Shown here: piece after piece, positions 8,879 through 22,059 of the stretch
Layout of the letters: each line of letters starts with the position of its first letter
Position numbering within the stretch: position 1 is the stretch's first letter
NCBI RefSeq assembly: GCF_018687715.1
Contig: NC_056766.1
Coordinates: 46,044,933 to 46,108,932, forward strand
DNA from: Carya illinoinensis
Lineage: Eukaryota > Streptophyta > Magnoliopsida > Fagales > Juglandaceae
DNA: 64,000 bases
Reading direction: 5' to 3'
The notes under the pieces: model-generated
The model's database searches: none
What the model saw: the letters and a program-made list of their open reading frames with translations, nothing else
What the model was told of the DNA's origin: nothing
Position numbers and translations under genes: made by a program

Positions 8879-11800
8879 TGAATCCAATGAAACCCAATCT
8901 CCTGCATCGTCACGAACCTGCATCGAGGTTCCTCTTCCAAGGGCCACCTCACGATGGCGTCTCCATGTTCAACGCCACCTCCCAATGATCCTATGTCTGC
9001 CGAGTGCTGCAACTTCCCGTGAGTTGATTGAACAGACCAAACCAATGACAACTGCCCAAATAGCTCTGTTTTGCCAATAGTTTGCTCAGCTTCGTAGGTA
9101 AATATTTTTCATTTTCCAATCAATACTATTATGTTATTCATGTGTACATCGAGATGGGATGCTTTGTGTTTTCTGAGATGGGTATCATGACTTAGGGCAT
9201 GGAGAAAAAAATTGTTCTTTTTCAGCATATGTGGAAGAAACCCATCTCGTTTCAGAGTCTTTATTCTCCTCTGCTTTCATTATGCTCTGTTTTATGAAAA
9301 AAAAAACACATGTATGACATCTTTCCTTTCGTATATATTGCTGCTTTCAGTATATATATCTTTCCCTTTTCGCAAAACAGGTTGATGGTTGGGGCTTCAT
9401 TTTTTCGTTATGCTTGGAGTTTGTTAGGCAATGTTTTATACTTGTTTGGTAAAGATAGCTTGTTCAGTTGTTTTTATCATTGTTATTAATTTGTTTATTA
9501 TTGTCAAGAGATCAAATTTGTTTCGACCTTCCCAAAGTGCTTCTGCCTCTGAATGATGGCGGATAAGAAAAAAAAAACAGAAATTAAAATATAAGGGAAA
9601 AACTTTATCTATTTTTCTCGTCTCTCTCTGTTATTATCTTCTTTCCCTTTCTCACATTTTTTCTTTTAGAAATCCCGCGAAACCCAACCTCATGCGTCCT
9701 CACGAACCTGCGTCGGGTTCCTCTTCCCAAGGCGACCTCTCGACGGTGTTTCCATGTTCAACGCCACCTCCCAACTCTCCTACGTCTGTCGAGTGCCACA
9801 ACTTCCTGTGAGTTGATTGAACGGACCAAACCAGCGACAACTGCTAGAACAACTCTATTTTGCCAATGGTTTGCTCAGCTTCGTAGGTAAATATTTTTCA
9901 TTTTCCAATCAATATTATTATGTTATTCATGTGTACATCGAGATGGGATGCTTTGTGTTTTCTAAGATGGGTATTGTGGCTAGGGCATGCAGAAAAAAAT
10001 TGTTCTTTGTGAGCATACGTGGAAGAAACCCATCTGGTTTCAGAGTCTTTATTCTCCTCTGCTTTCATTATGCTCTGTTTTATGAAAAACAAAACCCATG
10101 TATGACATCTTTCCTTTTGTATATATTGCTGCTTTCAGTATATATATCTTTCATTTTTTGCAAAACAGGTTGATGGCTGGGGCTTCATTTTTTCGTGATG
10201 CTTGGAGTTTGTTAGGCAATTTTTTATACTTGTTTGGAAAAGATAGCCTGTTCAGTTGTTTTTATCATTGTTATTAATTTGTTTATTATTGTTAAGAGAT
10301 CAAATTTGTTTCTGCCTTCCCAAAGTGCTTCTGCCTCTGAATAATGGCGGATAAGAAAAAAATAAATACAAATTAAAATATAAGAGGAAAATTTTGTCTA
10401 TGTTTCTAGTCTCTCTCTGTTATTATCTTCTTTCCTTTCTCACATTTTTTTTTTTTTTGAGAAATCCCGCGAAACCCAACCTGCTGCGTCGTCACGAACC
10501 TGCGTATGGGTTCCTCTTCCCAGGGCCACCTCGCGACGACGTCTTCGCGTCGGGGTTCCTCTTCCCAGGGCCACCTCGTAACGGCATGTCCATGTTCAAC
10601 GCCACCTCCCAACACTCCTACGTCTGCCGAGCGCTGCAACTCCCCGCGAGTTGATTAAACGGACCAAACCAACGACAACTACCCAGACAGCTCTGTTTTG
10701 CCAATGGTTTGCTCAGCTTCGTAGGTAAATATTTTTCATTTTCCAATCAATACTATTATGTTATTAATGTGTACATCGAGATGGGATGCTTTGTGTTTTC
10801 TGAGATTGGTATTGTGGCTTAGGGCATGGAGAAAAATATTGTATTTTGTGAGCTTATGTGGAAGAGAGTCTTTATTCTCCTCTGCTTTCATTATGCTCTG
10901 TTTGATGAAAAAAAACCCATGTATGACATCTTTCCTTTCGTATATATTGCTACATTCAGTATATATATCTTTCTTTTTTTTGCAAAACAGGTTGATGGCT
11001 AGGGCTTCATTTTTTCGTGATGCTTGGAGTTTGTTAGGCAATTTTTTATACTTGTTTGGTAAAGATAGCTTGTTCAGTTCTTTTTATCATTGTTATTAAT
11101 TTGTTTACTATTGTCAAGAGATCAAACTTGTTTCTTCCTTCCCAAAGTGCTTCTGCCTCTGAATGAGAGCGGATAAGAAAAAAATAAACAGAAATTAAAA
11201 TATAAGGGGAAAAGTTCGTTTATTTTTCTAGTCTCTCTCTGTTATTACCTTCTTTCCCTTTCTCACATTTTTTTTTTGATAAATCCCGCGAAACCCAACC
11301 TCGGGCATCCTTACTAACCTGCGTCGGGGTTCCTCTTCCCAAGGCGACCTCGCGACGGTGTTTCCATGTTCAACGCCACCTCGCAACGCTCCTACGTCTG
11401 CCGAGTGCTGCAACTTCCTGCGAGTTGATTGAATGGACCAAACCAGCGACAACTGCTGGAACAACTCTATTTTGCCAATGGTTTGCTTAGCTTCGTAGGT
11501 AAATATTTTTCATTTTCCAATCAATACTATTATGTTATTCATGTGTACATTGAGATGGGATGCTTTGTGTTTTCTGAGATGGGTATTGTGGCTTAGGGCA
11601 TGCAGAAAAAAATTGTTCTTTGTTAGCATACGTGGAAGAAACCCATCTGGTTTCAGAGTCTTTATTCTCCTCTGCTTTCATTATGCTCTGTTTGATGAAA
11701 AAAACCCATGTATGACATCTTTCCTTTCGTATATATTGCTGCTTTCAGTATATATATCTTTCTGTTTTTGTGAAACAGGTTGATGGCTGGGGCTTCATTT

Positions 11801-14800
11801 TTTTGTGATGCTTGGAGTTTGTTAGACAATTTTTTTTATACTTGTTTGGTAAAGATAGCTTGTTCAGTTGTTTTTATCATTTTTATTAATTTGTTTATTA
11901 TTGTCAAGAGATCAAATTTGTTTCTGCCTTCCCAAAGTGCTTCTGCCTCTGAATAATGGCAGATAAGAAAAAAATAAATAGAAATTAAAATATAAGAGGA
12001 AACGTTTGTCTATGTTTCTTGTCTCTCTCTATTATTATCTTCTTTCCTTTCTCACATTTTTTTTCTGAGAAATCCCGCGAAACCCAACCTCCTGCGTCGT
12101 CGAGAACCTGCGTCTGGGTTCCTCTTCCTAGGGCCACCTCCCAACACTCCTACGTCTGCCGAGCGCTGCAACTTCCCGCGAGTTGATTAAACGGAACAAA
12201 CCAGCGACAACTGCCCTAACAGCTCTATTTTGCCAATAGTTTGCTCAGCTTCGTAGGTAAATATTTTTCATTTTCCAATCAATACTATGATGTTATTCAT
12301 GTGTACATCGAGATGGGATGCTTTGTATTTTCTGAGATGGGTATTGTGGCTTAGGGCATGCAGAAAAAAAATTGTTCTTTTTCAGCATATGTGGAAGAAA
12401 CCCATCTCGTTTCAGAGTCTTTATTCTCCTCTGCTTTCATTATGCTCTGTTTTATGAAAAAAAAAACACATGTATGACATCTTTCCTTTCGTATATATTG
12501 CTGCTTTCAGTATATATATCTTTCCCTTTTCGCAAAACAGGTTGATGGTTGGGGCTTCATTTTTTCATTATGCTTGGAGTTTGTTAGGCAATGTTTTATA
12601 CTTGTTTGGTAAAGATAGCTTGTTCAGTTGTTTTTATCATTGTTATTAATTTGTTTATTATTGTCAAGAGATCAAATTTGTTTCGACCTTCCCAAAGTGC
12701 TTCTGCCTCTGAATGATGGCGGATAAGAAAAAAAAAACAGAAATTAAAATATAAGGGAAAAACTTTGTCTATTTTTTTCGTCTCTGTCTGTTATTATCTT
12801 CTTTCCCTTTCTCACATTTTTTCTTTTAGAAATCCCGCGAAACCCAACCTCATGCGTCCTCACGAACCTGCGTCGGGTTCCTCTTCCCAAGGCGACCTCT
12901 CGACGGTGTTTCCATGTTCAACGCCACCTCCCAACTCTCCAACGTCTGTCGAGTGCCACAACTTCTTGTGAGTTGATTGAACGGACCAAACCAGCGACAA
13001 CTGCTAGAACAACTCTATTTTGCCAATGGTTTGCTCAGCTTCATAGGTAAATATTTTTCATTTTCCAATCAATATTATTATGTTATTCATGTGTACATCG
13101 AGATGGGATGCTTTGTGTTTTCTAAGATGGGTATTGTGGCTAGGGCATGCAGAAAAAAATTGTTCTTTGTGAGCATACGTGGAAGAAACCCATCTGGTTT
13201 CAGAGTCTTTATTCTCCTCTGCTTTCATTATGTTCTGTTTTATGAAAAACAAAACTCATGTATGACATCTTTCCTTTTGTATATATTGCTGCTTTCAGTA
13301 TATATATCTTTCTTTTTTTGCAAAACAGGTTGATGGCTGGGGCTTCATTTTTTCGTGATGCTTGGAGTTTGTTAGGCAATTTTTTATACTTGTTTGGAAA
13401 AGATAGCCTGTTCAGTTATTTTTATCATTGTTATTAATTTGTTTATTATTGTTAAGAGATCAAATTTGTTTCTGCCTTCCCAAAGTGCTTCTGCCTCTGA
13501 ATAATGGCGGATAAGAAAAAAATAAATAGAAATTAAAATATAAGAGGAAAATTTTGTCTATGTTTCTAGTCTCTCTCTGTTATTATCTTCTTTCCTTTCT
13601 CACATTTTTTTTTTTTTGAGAAATCCCGCGAAACCCAACCTGCTGCGTCGTCACGAACCTGCGTATGGGTTCCTCTTCCCAGGGCCACCTCGCGACGGCG
13701 TCTTCGCGTCGAGGTTCCTCTTCCCAGGGCCACCTCGTAACGGCATGTCCATGTTCAACGCCACCTCCCAACACTCCTACGTCTGCCGAGCGCTGCAACT
13801 TCCCGCGAGTTGATTAAACGGACCAAACCAACGACAACTACCCGACAGCTCTGTTTTGCCAATGGTTTGCTCAGCTTCGTAGGTAAATATTTTTCATTTT
13901 CCAATCAATACTATTATGTTATTAATGTGTACATCGAGATGGGATGCTTTGTGTTTTCTGAGATGGGTATTGTGGCTTAGGGCATGGAGAAAAATATTGT
14001 ATTTTGTGAGCATATGTGGAAGAGAGTCTTTATTCTCCTCTGCTTTCATTATGCTCTGTTTGATGAAAAAAAACCCATGTATGACATCTTTCCTTTCGTA
14101 TATATTGCTACATTCAGTATATATATCTTTCTTTTTTTTTGCAAAACAGGTTGATGGCTAGGGCTTCATTTTTTCGTGATGCTTGGAGTTTGTTAGGCAA
14201 TTTTTTATACTTGTTTGGTAAAGATAGCTTGTTCAGTTCTTTTTATCATTGTTATTAATTTGTTTATTATTGTCAAGAGATCAAACTTGTTTCTTCCTTC
14301 CCAAAGTGCTTCTACCTCTGAATGATAGCGTATAAGAAAAAAATAAACAGAAATTATAATATAAGGGGAAAAGTTCGTTTATTTGTCTAGTCTCTCTCTA
14401 TTATTACCTTCTTTCCCTTTCTCACATTTTTTTTTTTGATAAATCCCACGAAACCCAACCTCAGGCATCCTTACTAACCTGCGTCGGGGTTCCTCTTCCC
14501 AGGGCGACCTCGCGACGGTGTTTCCATGTTCAACGCCACCTCGCAACGCTCCTATGTCTGCCGAGTGCTGCAACTTCCTGCGAGTTGATTGAACGGACCA
14601 AACCAGCGACAATTGCTGGAACAACTCTATTTTGCCAATGGTTTGCTTAGCTTCGTAGGTAAATATTTTTCATTTTCCAATCAATACTATTATGTTATTC
14701 ATGTGTACATTGAGATGGGATGCTTTGTGTTTTCTGAGATGGGTATTGTGGCTTAGGGCATGCAGAAAAAAATTGTTCTTTGTTAGCATACGTGGAAGAA

Positions 14801-16025
14801 ACCCATCTGGTTTCAGAGTCTTTATTCTCCTCTGCTTTCATTATGCTCTGTTTGATGAAAAAAACCCATGTATGACATCTTTCCTTTCGTATATATTGCT
14901 GCTTTCAGTATATATATCTTTCTTTTTTTGCAAAATAGGTTGATGGTTGGGGCTTCATTTTTTTGTGATGCTTGGATTTGTTAGGCGACTTTTTATACTT
15001 GTTTGGTAAAGATAGCTTATTCAGTTGTTTCTATTATTGTTATTAATTTGTTTATTATTGTCAAGAGATCAAATTTATTTCTGCCTTCTCAAAGTGCTTT
15101 TGCCTCTGAATGATGGCGGATAAGAAAACAATAAACATAAATTAAAATATAAGAGGAAAAGTTCGTCTATTTTCTAGTCTCTCTTTGTTATTATCTTCTT
15201 TCCCTTTCTCACATTTTTTTTTTTTGAGAAATCTCGCGAAACCCAACTCCCTACGTCCTTACGAACCTGCATCGGGGTTTCTCTTCCCAAGGCCACCTCG
15301 CAATGGCGTCTCCATGTTCAATGCCACCTCCCAACGCTCCTACATCTTCTGAGCACTGCAATTTCCCGTGAGTTGATTGAACGAACCAAACAAGCGACAA
15401 CTGCCCAAACGACTCCGTTTCGCCAATGGTTTGCTCAGCTTCGTATGTAAATATTTTTCATTTTCCAATCAATACTATTATGTTATTCATGTGTACATCA
15501 AGATGGGATGCTTTGTGTTTTCTGAGATGGGTATTGTGGCTTAGGGCATGTAGAAAAAAAATTGTTCTTTGTGAGCATACATGGAAGAAACCCATCTGGT
15601 TTCAGAGTCTTTATTCTCCTCTGCTTTCATTATGCTCTGTTTGAAGAAAAAATCCCATGTATGACATCTTTCCTTTCGTAGATATTGCTGCTTTTAGTAT
15701 ATATATCTTTCTTTTTTTGCAAAACAGGTTGATGGCTTGGGCTTCATTTTTTCGTGATGCTTGGAGTTTGTTAGGCAATTTTTTATACTTGTTTAGTAAA
15801 GATAGCTTGTTCAGTTATTTTTATCATTGTTATTAATTTGTTTATTATTGTCAAGAGATCAAATTTGTTTCTTCCTTCCCAAAGTTCTTCTGCCTCTGAA
15901 TGATGGCGGATAAGAAAAAAATAAACAGAAATTAAAATATAAGAGCAAAAGTTCGTCTATTTTTCTAGTCTTTGTCTGTTATTATCTTCTTTCCCTCTCT
16001 CACATTCTTTTTTTTTTTTTTTTAT
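8879..16025 (+). repeat. Tandem array 1: nine ~0.79 kb monomers with a 3.16 kb higher-order repeat
   Basis: Monomers marked by AAATCCCGCGAAACCCAAC (the first is AATCCAATGAAACCC) start at 8879, 9670, 10462, 11281, 12070, 12830, 13621, 14441 and 15229. Intervals run from 760 to 820 bp. Each holds a GC-rich ~240-bp part ending TTCGTAG|GTAAATA, an AT-rich middle, a CAAAACAG|GTTGATGG junction and a T-rich end. Monomers at 10462 and 13621 carry an internal 45-bp duplication of the GGGTTCCTCTTCCCAGGG segment. Monomer type repeats every four units at about 3160 bp (9670/12830, 10462/13621, 11281/14441). Open frames of 60-120 codons occur on both strands but do not look coding. Splice-like borders suggest origin from an exon-intron unit of an unidentified gene. 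Confidence 0.92.
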
Positions 16026-16875
16026 GAGAAATATCTCACAAAGTAGCTGAATAATAAAGTTATTTGTTTATAATTTGGGCAGACATTCCTAGAGGTCAAT
16101 AAATGTGACCTCAAGTAGTGGTTTCTTTTCACCCAATGAGATATGATGGGAACAAAGTTAATTGCAATTTCAATACCTCCTCGGTGTATGCCTAACTTAC
16201 TAATTAAAAATATGGATGAACATTCTGAGAAGAATGAAGCAAGCCACGTCCATTGCACGCTCCTTTCCTCACTGAAGCTTCTAGCTCCTCTGTGCCCCGC
16301 TGTTATCCATCGCACAGAACCACCTAGCCCCATTGTCTCCTTCATCCACAGATCACGCAGAAGAATGCCCCTTTTTCCTACGACCCCACGCAGTATCTGG
16401 TTCCACCTCTAGTCAGCCCCTAAATTTTGGTATATCCCCTATTTTCCTATCTCTTAGATAAATAATTACACTTGATTAAATGATGTTGTATTTGAATGCT
16501 AGGACATCGGGAAGTTGTGTTATACTTAATTGGTTGGAATTGTATTGATTCATGATGAATTGAACATGCGTGTTGTATTTATTGTAAGGGTTGGGATTAT
16601 GAATATAGTGATGTTGAGGGTTGGGATTGAAATATGCTGATTTGCAGGGGTGTGGGGAAGGGCAAGTATTAATTTCCTACTATATGTAATTTATCATTTT
16701 TATTCTTCTATTTAAATATACATACATTGATGTATAAATATTAAATATATGTATTTAAATTAAAAGATAAAAATGATAAATGACTAGAATAATAAGTAGC
16801 ATTTAGGAAATTGGAACTCCACATAGATGCACACTACTTACGTCAGAGCTTACCAAAGCATGAGTACTACTACTA
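16026..16875 (+). other. Unique tail of tandem array 1
   Basis: After a long T run the array stops and is followed by a segment shared only with 52878-53697. It includes an unassigned GC-richer stretch (16230-16420) with open frames of about 100 codons on both strands and no recognised domain. Copies 1 and 2 part at about 16876 and 53697, just after a (CTA)n run. Confidence 0.65.
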
Positions 16876-18430
16876 CTAGTCTACTGCGTTATAAAGTAAC
16901 GGATCCATCAGTACCATCTAATGCCCGTGGTGGAACGCAATATTAATGCTCTCCGACAAATTAAAATAGATATTATTAATGGTGCTAGATTTGGACGTTT
17001 GTAAGATTATTTGGACGTTTGTTAAAGAGATGGAATAAAACAGATGATGAAATTAATTAGACGTAAGGCCGTGGCCGATAGGGGAGAATCTTTTGTAAGA
17101 AATTAAAACCCCTTCATAAAACTTTTCAGGATACATGAACTTATTATTATAAATTAGTTATCGGGAGATATATGGATATATACTGCACATTTATTAATTA
17201 AAAAAGCCAAAACTCATAGCTTAATTAATTAGATCGATATGTGATCAAATCATTAATTAAAATAGTACATATATATATATATATATTTAATTGATCTCAA
17301 ATAGGCAGCGAGACAATTCTCGTCATGGTACTTACTCATCATGCTTTAATGCTTATCATAGGTAGTACTGTGCATGCATGATCGATTCATGATTAGATTT
17401 AAAAGTCCCAGCCTCCAAATTATAAATATATGTATATGTATATATAATATACACACCCATGCATATCATACGTGTCGAGTGAGTCTTGATCGAACTCTCT
17501 ATTTGATGTTTGCTCAAACATTTTTTTTGAATTGTATTAAATATTAAATTTAAAGGTCTATTATTCTACTTTCAAACTAATATTTTATTTTAATTTTAAT
17601 AGGTAATGGTTTTATTTTATTTTATTCTAAATTAGTTGGGAATCAATTATTTAAGTACTAAATTAAACTATTAGGTTAGTATAATTATAAAATATGAGGA
17701 AAAAAATTAAAAATATTATTATTAAAAAAATAATATTATATTATTATTTTGACGAATCTACTAATCTAATATGAAATTATAGATATGAAAATTTTGAATT
17801 TATAAAAAATTTATACTTTTTATTAAATTTTAAAGATAAATTTGATAAGTCCAATACTAGTGCTGTTAATGTATCTAATTACTCTTGTGGCATTGTAGAT
17901 TCACACGTGGGCCTTGTAGCTTCGTTTAATATTGATCCGACTCTCTGAGTGAGGCAAACGAAGCTCAGGTCGATGCTCGAGTTGTACGGTTTTCTGAGGG
18001 TGGCAAGTAAAGTACGTAAAGTACTTGGTCTCATGTGAAGTGTGAACCAAAACTACTCATGCTGTCAAGAGCTTGTCGGTTCAGCTCTTTGGCAGCTTCT
18101 CTGTGTCTCTCACTGATATATTTTTTATCTTTTACAGTAGAGTTAGCAGACCCATAGATATTATATATTCTAGGCTAATCTCGGTATCCATTGTAGGGTG
18201 AAGTTGGAGTTTCTCATCACCAGGAACTCAGACCGTGAGTCCGGGAGTATCGATCTCTGCATCATGCTCATGTAGCTTTGCTAGCTTCTTGCGCGCGCAC
18301 ACTACGTACGGTACATATAATTCTTGCATACTGAAATTGAATTAATTAGCATGATATGTACGTAAATATATGCTATATATCTCACAAGATTAACTTACCA
18401 ATTAAATATATAGTAGATTCACAAGATTAA
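16876..18430. other. AT-rich intergenic DNA
   Basis: No open frame of note, no repeat boundary and no recognised element was seen apart from short (TA)n tracts near 17270 and 17440. The segment ends at the start of block P1. Confidence 0.6.
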
Positions 18431-18703
18431 CTTAGTAATAACAATTGTATATACTTAGCTATATATATATATATTCAGTCGTACGTGGTTTATTTACTGC
18501 AGTAATTGTATAAGCAAATTTCCAGAAAACAGACCAATTAACCAGAATGATCTGTTGACGGACAGTTCGGTACGTACTGGCATGGGTTGCATGGTTTTTG
18601 GAGGTGATGCATGCATACATGTTTGTTCTTTACCTCAACCGTTAAGTACTAACTATGGTCTTAATCAGAATCTTAGCACATGACTGTGATTAAATTCTTT
18701 ATT

Positions 18704-18714
18704 TATATATATAT
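18704..18714 (+). promoter_or_regulatory. Candidate TATA box of DUF247 copy 1
   Basis: A TATATATATAT run ends just before GGTACAG, about 85 bp upstream of the ATG at 18800. The same run is present before copy 3 but absent before copies 2 and 4, which read TTTATTTATGGTACAG. Assignment is by position only. Confidence 0.35.
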
Positions 18715-18799
18715 GGTACAGATGAACAACTATTGAGAACTAAGTTTCAGCATTTTCGTAACAATTAAGAAGAACTTAAAGCTAGCGCTGTTGAAAGAA

Positions 18800-20239
18800 A
18801 TGGAAGATGTGGGAGAGGATTTTGAAACCAGTAATCAACAATCAAATGATGGTACTTCAGATGCAGTTGGCGATCAACTGGCAGCTTTTGGCAATATTGG
18901 CGCCAATTTTGGCTTTGTTGGTGAGGAATATTACAATCCAAATGAAGAGACACAATCAGGCCCAACAGTTGTTCCTGAGCATGCTATCCAAATCAACAAT
19001 AATGAGAGACAAAAGCCTATTATCATCAGTGGATCAGGATGGTCGACATTGAAGGTTCCTCCACCTATATTCAAAGTTGACAAAGAAGCTTACGTCCCCA
19101 AGATTGTCTCCATTGGTCCATTTCATTATAATGAACCAAGTCTAAGAGCCATGCAAATTGAAAAACGGCGATTTCTCGATCGCCTAGTTCAAAACCAAAC
19201 AGGGCAACTTATCCATGAAGAAAGTCTCAAAAATGCCATGAGAGAATTGGAAGAAAAGACCAAAAAATTCTATGCAGATGACTTTCAGACTATAGAACCA
19301 GATGAATTTGTGCAGATGATGCTTCTCGACGGTTGCTTCATTGTAGAACTCTTGTGTTTCTATGAGGTATTAATTAGTTATACATTCTAATTAAGTTGGT
19401 TTTTCGCTCTAATTTTTCCTTAGCAATTATGATCACACGAAGGCAAATTGATCACAATTATACTTCTTTACTGTTTGCAGAAGAATCGTGAAGGGGAACC
19501 CCTTTTCAAAACACGTTGGATGCAGACAAATATCTCTCGTGATTTAATTTTGCTTGAGAACCAACTCCCTATGTTTGTGCTGCAGAAGATTTTTGAACTT
19601 ACTCCTAACTTGATGGGGGAGACAACTCTGAATACGCTTGCTCTTAGGTTTTTTGAACCCTTGAGACCTGGGAAGGAGAAATTTGAAGAAGGGATGTTGA
19701 ACAAGCATGCCAATAGTGAGTATATACATCTATTAGCTTTGTTTCACTCTTCCTTAATTTCAGGGGATAAAACATACCCGCAGCAGCCTACAAAGAGTGA
19801 AAAGGAAAAAAAACATCTTAGGCTTCCTGGGAAAGGTTGGGTGCATAATGCTAAAACACTTAGTTATGCTAGTATTAAGTTCCAAGGAAAATCTAGTTGC
19901 ATTCTCGACATACAACTTACAGGCAAGACGTTAAAGATTTCTACTATGGTCATCGATGATAGCACTAGCCCTGTGTTGAGGAACTTGATAGCCTATGAAC
20001 AAAACAACTGCGATGTAACTCCATATTTTTGCTGTCTTGCGTTGTTCTTGGATAGCATAGTGGATACGGTCGAGGATGTCAAGATTCTTTGTAATGCTGA
20101 GATTATCAAACATGCAATGGGTAGAGACGAGGAGGTGGCGAATCTTTTCAACAGACTCACTAAAGAGCTGGTGTTTGATATTAATGAAGAGTATTGCTAC
20201 ATGACCAAGGAAATCGAAAACATCAATCGTCATTGCTGA
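18800..20239 (+). pseudogene. DUF247 copy 1, truncated by a premature TGA
   Basis: DUF247 (UPF0481) proteins are plant-specific, usually 450-550 aa, with a single C-terminal membrane helix; in grasses members act as male self-incompatibility determinants, but most have no known role. Exon 1 runs 18800-19366 (189 codons, start MEDVGEDFE), the GT-AG intron 19367-19480 (114 bp, phase 0), exon 2 19481-20239. The domain is recognisable from PKIVSIGPFHYNEPSLRAMQ, FVQMMLLDGCFIVELL, LILLENQLPMFVLQKIFEL and LNTLALRFFEPLRPG. A TGA at 20237-20239 replaces the CGA seen in copy 3, a CpG-type transition. It removes the last 62 codons, which hold the membrane helix and proline-rich tail and remain open at 20240-20425. 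The predicted product is 441 aa and probably soluble. It could still be expressed; its upstream region equals that of copy 3. Confidence 0.85.
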
Positions 20240-20425
20240 ATGCACGACATTAGAGTTCGAATTCGCCGTTTTCTTGCTAGGCTAAACTACAAAGGATCAC
20301 TCAATACAATCTTTTACATTTTGGTCACAATCATCTTATCCTTTATTGCTATAAATCCTCCAAATGACAGCCCCTCCTCAACTAATGGGTTGTCACCTAC
20401 ACCTCCACCTCCGCCTTCACTATAA

Positions 20426-22059
20426 CCATTTCGACAAAAACAAAACACCATTTGAAATGGTTGATGCAGGTTTATCTAGTGGAGCCAACATTGATCAATG
20501 AACCACGTGGTTGCAATCATTTGGCTTACTATTGCTTTTTTAATAGAACTGGGAGTATTCAAAGTCTCATTATGTAGAAGTGTCTTTTAATAAATAAATA
20601 AATAAATAAAGTTGGGTATGCTCTATTGTTCGTCCATTGTATATGTATGTACTATGTGTATTATGTTTGAATTTCAAATCAAATAAATCCATCTTGGAAT
20701 TAGAAGTTGTTGGGATTTACTGACAATCCATGCTACATATAGATTAATGTGACCTACATAATTTTTCTAATTTGTAAAAAATGAAAAATATCTAATTCCT
20801 TCGATTTTCTGTCACACATATATATTAGAATATGTATGTACTTCAAATAATGAAATCCATGTATATGAAATGAATGTGTATGGGTAGATCATCCGTTGCG
20901 ATGGCTGTGATCACATGCAATTTGTAAAAGAACTCAAAAGTAAAAGATGTAAGTTTGACAAAATGGTCTCCTCCGTTGATGGAGGAAGTTACTTAATTTT
21001 ATTGTATATTAACGCCTTTACAATTTGGGATTGACAAATTGTGATCCAGCTTGATGGAGACAAATTAATCGGGTAGATAATTAAAAGTATATGCAAGGAA
21101 AATGAAGAATGTACCAATATGCAACGTGTTAATCTCAAATGATCATCTTGGATGGTTTTCTTGTAAGGTGGAAATCCAATGAGTATTACACACCCACGAG
21201 ATCAGAACCTGCATATACGTATCATGAGTGATCGAGTACGTTGCATCCTTTCCAACTTCCAAGATTGCATCCCTTCAAGCTTCCACGGAGATATATAAGT
21301 CCTATTGATCATAACTTGATAGTATTGCTTATATATATAACCCAATGCTTTCTATGATATATATTAATATTGGATCCATTCAAGTGTATATATTGCTTCA
21401 TTTCGTAAATCATGGCTGTTCCATTGAGCTGAAAAGTAATTCTCGGAACATATATGTTTCCAGTAAGAACTGAGAAGACAACATGCATATATGCACCGTA
21501 CCCTGCATTACAAACATAAATCTTAAAGTACCCGGAGGAAGCATAGCTTGAACACTAAAATCATCACCTACGAGGTCTCTTCCTCAATCGCCCGGTTTAT
21601 AAAAAAAATAAGAGGGTGGTAAAGACGATTTAATTTAATGCTTGTGACTTTATAATAATTTTAAGCAATTATAACTCATGTTATATTGATTAATTAGTGC
21701 TTTAATTTAGAGTATAAATCATTATATAGATCATGTCGACATGCCAAGTATCAATTCCAGCAGACTTGTGTTCTTACTGTTTATAATTATTCCAATAGAC
21801 ATGACTAACTATAACATGATTTATAAGTCCAATTAAACGTGACGTAACATTTTTGTGTCATTAATTTCCATGCATGCTTAAATACATAAGATCAGGCAAA
21901 TCTCAAAACACCCAATATATATATATATACTATCATGTTGACACCGATATATGCTTAAAACACCAATTTGCAGTGCTACTAGCCGGCTGAGCGGCAACCC
22001 ACGGCGAGGGCAGGGATTGCAATGTAGTCATGTTATGTACGTACTGGGCTAATTACTCC
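20426..22059. other. Downstream flank of DUF247 copy 1
   Basis: The first ~280 bases look like a 3' UTR, with AATAAA-type signals in a run of AATA repeats near 20590 and AAATAAATCC near 20683. The rest is AT-rich, has no recognised gene and is shared with 38957-40589. Confidence 0.6.

Noticed and set aside
8824..15700. Many 60-120-codon frames on both strands of the tandem arrays, including a conserved antisense VEHG...RWPWEEEP-type peptide
   Set aside because: They reflect the GC-rich repeated part of the monomer. Frames are broken in several monomers, both strands are open at once, and no domain is recognisable.
8879..16025. CRISPR-like or tRNA/rRNA tandem array
   Set aside because: Monomers are ~0.8 kb with no short repeat-spacer pattern, and no tRNA or rRNA features. 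The genome is clearly a plant's.
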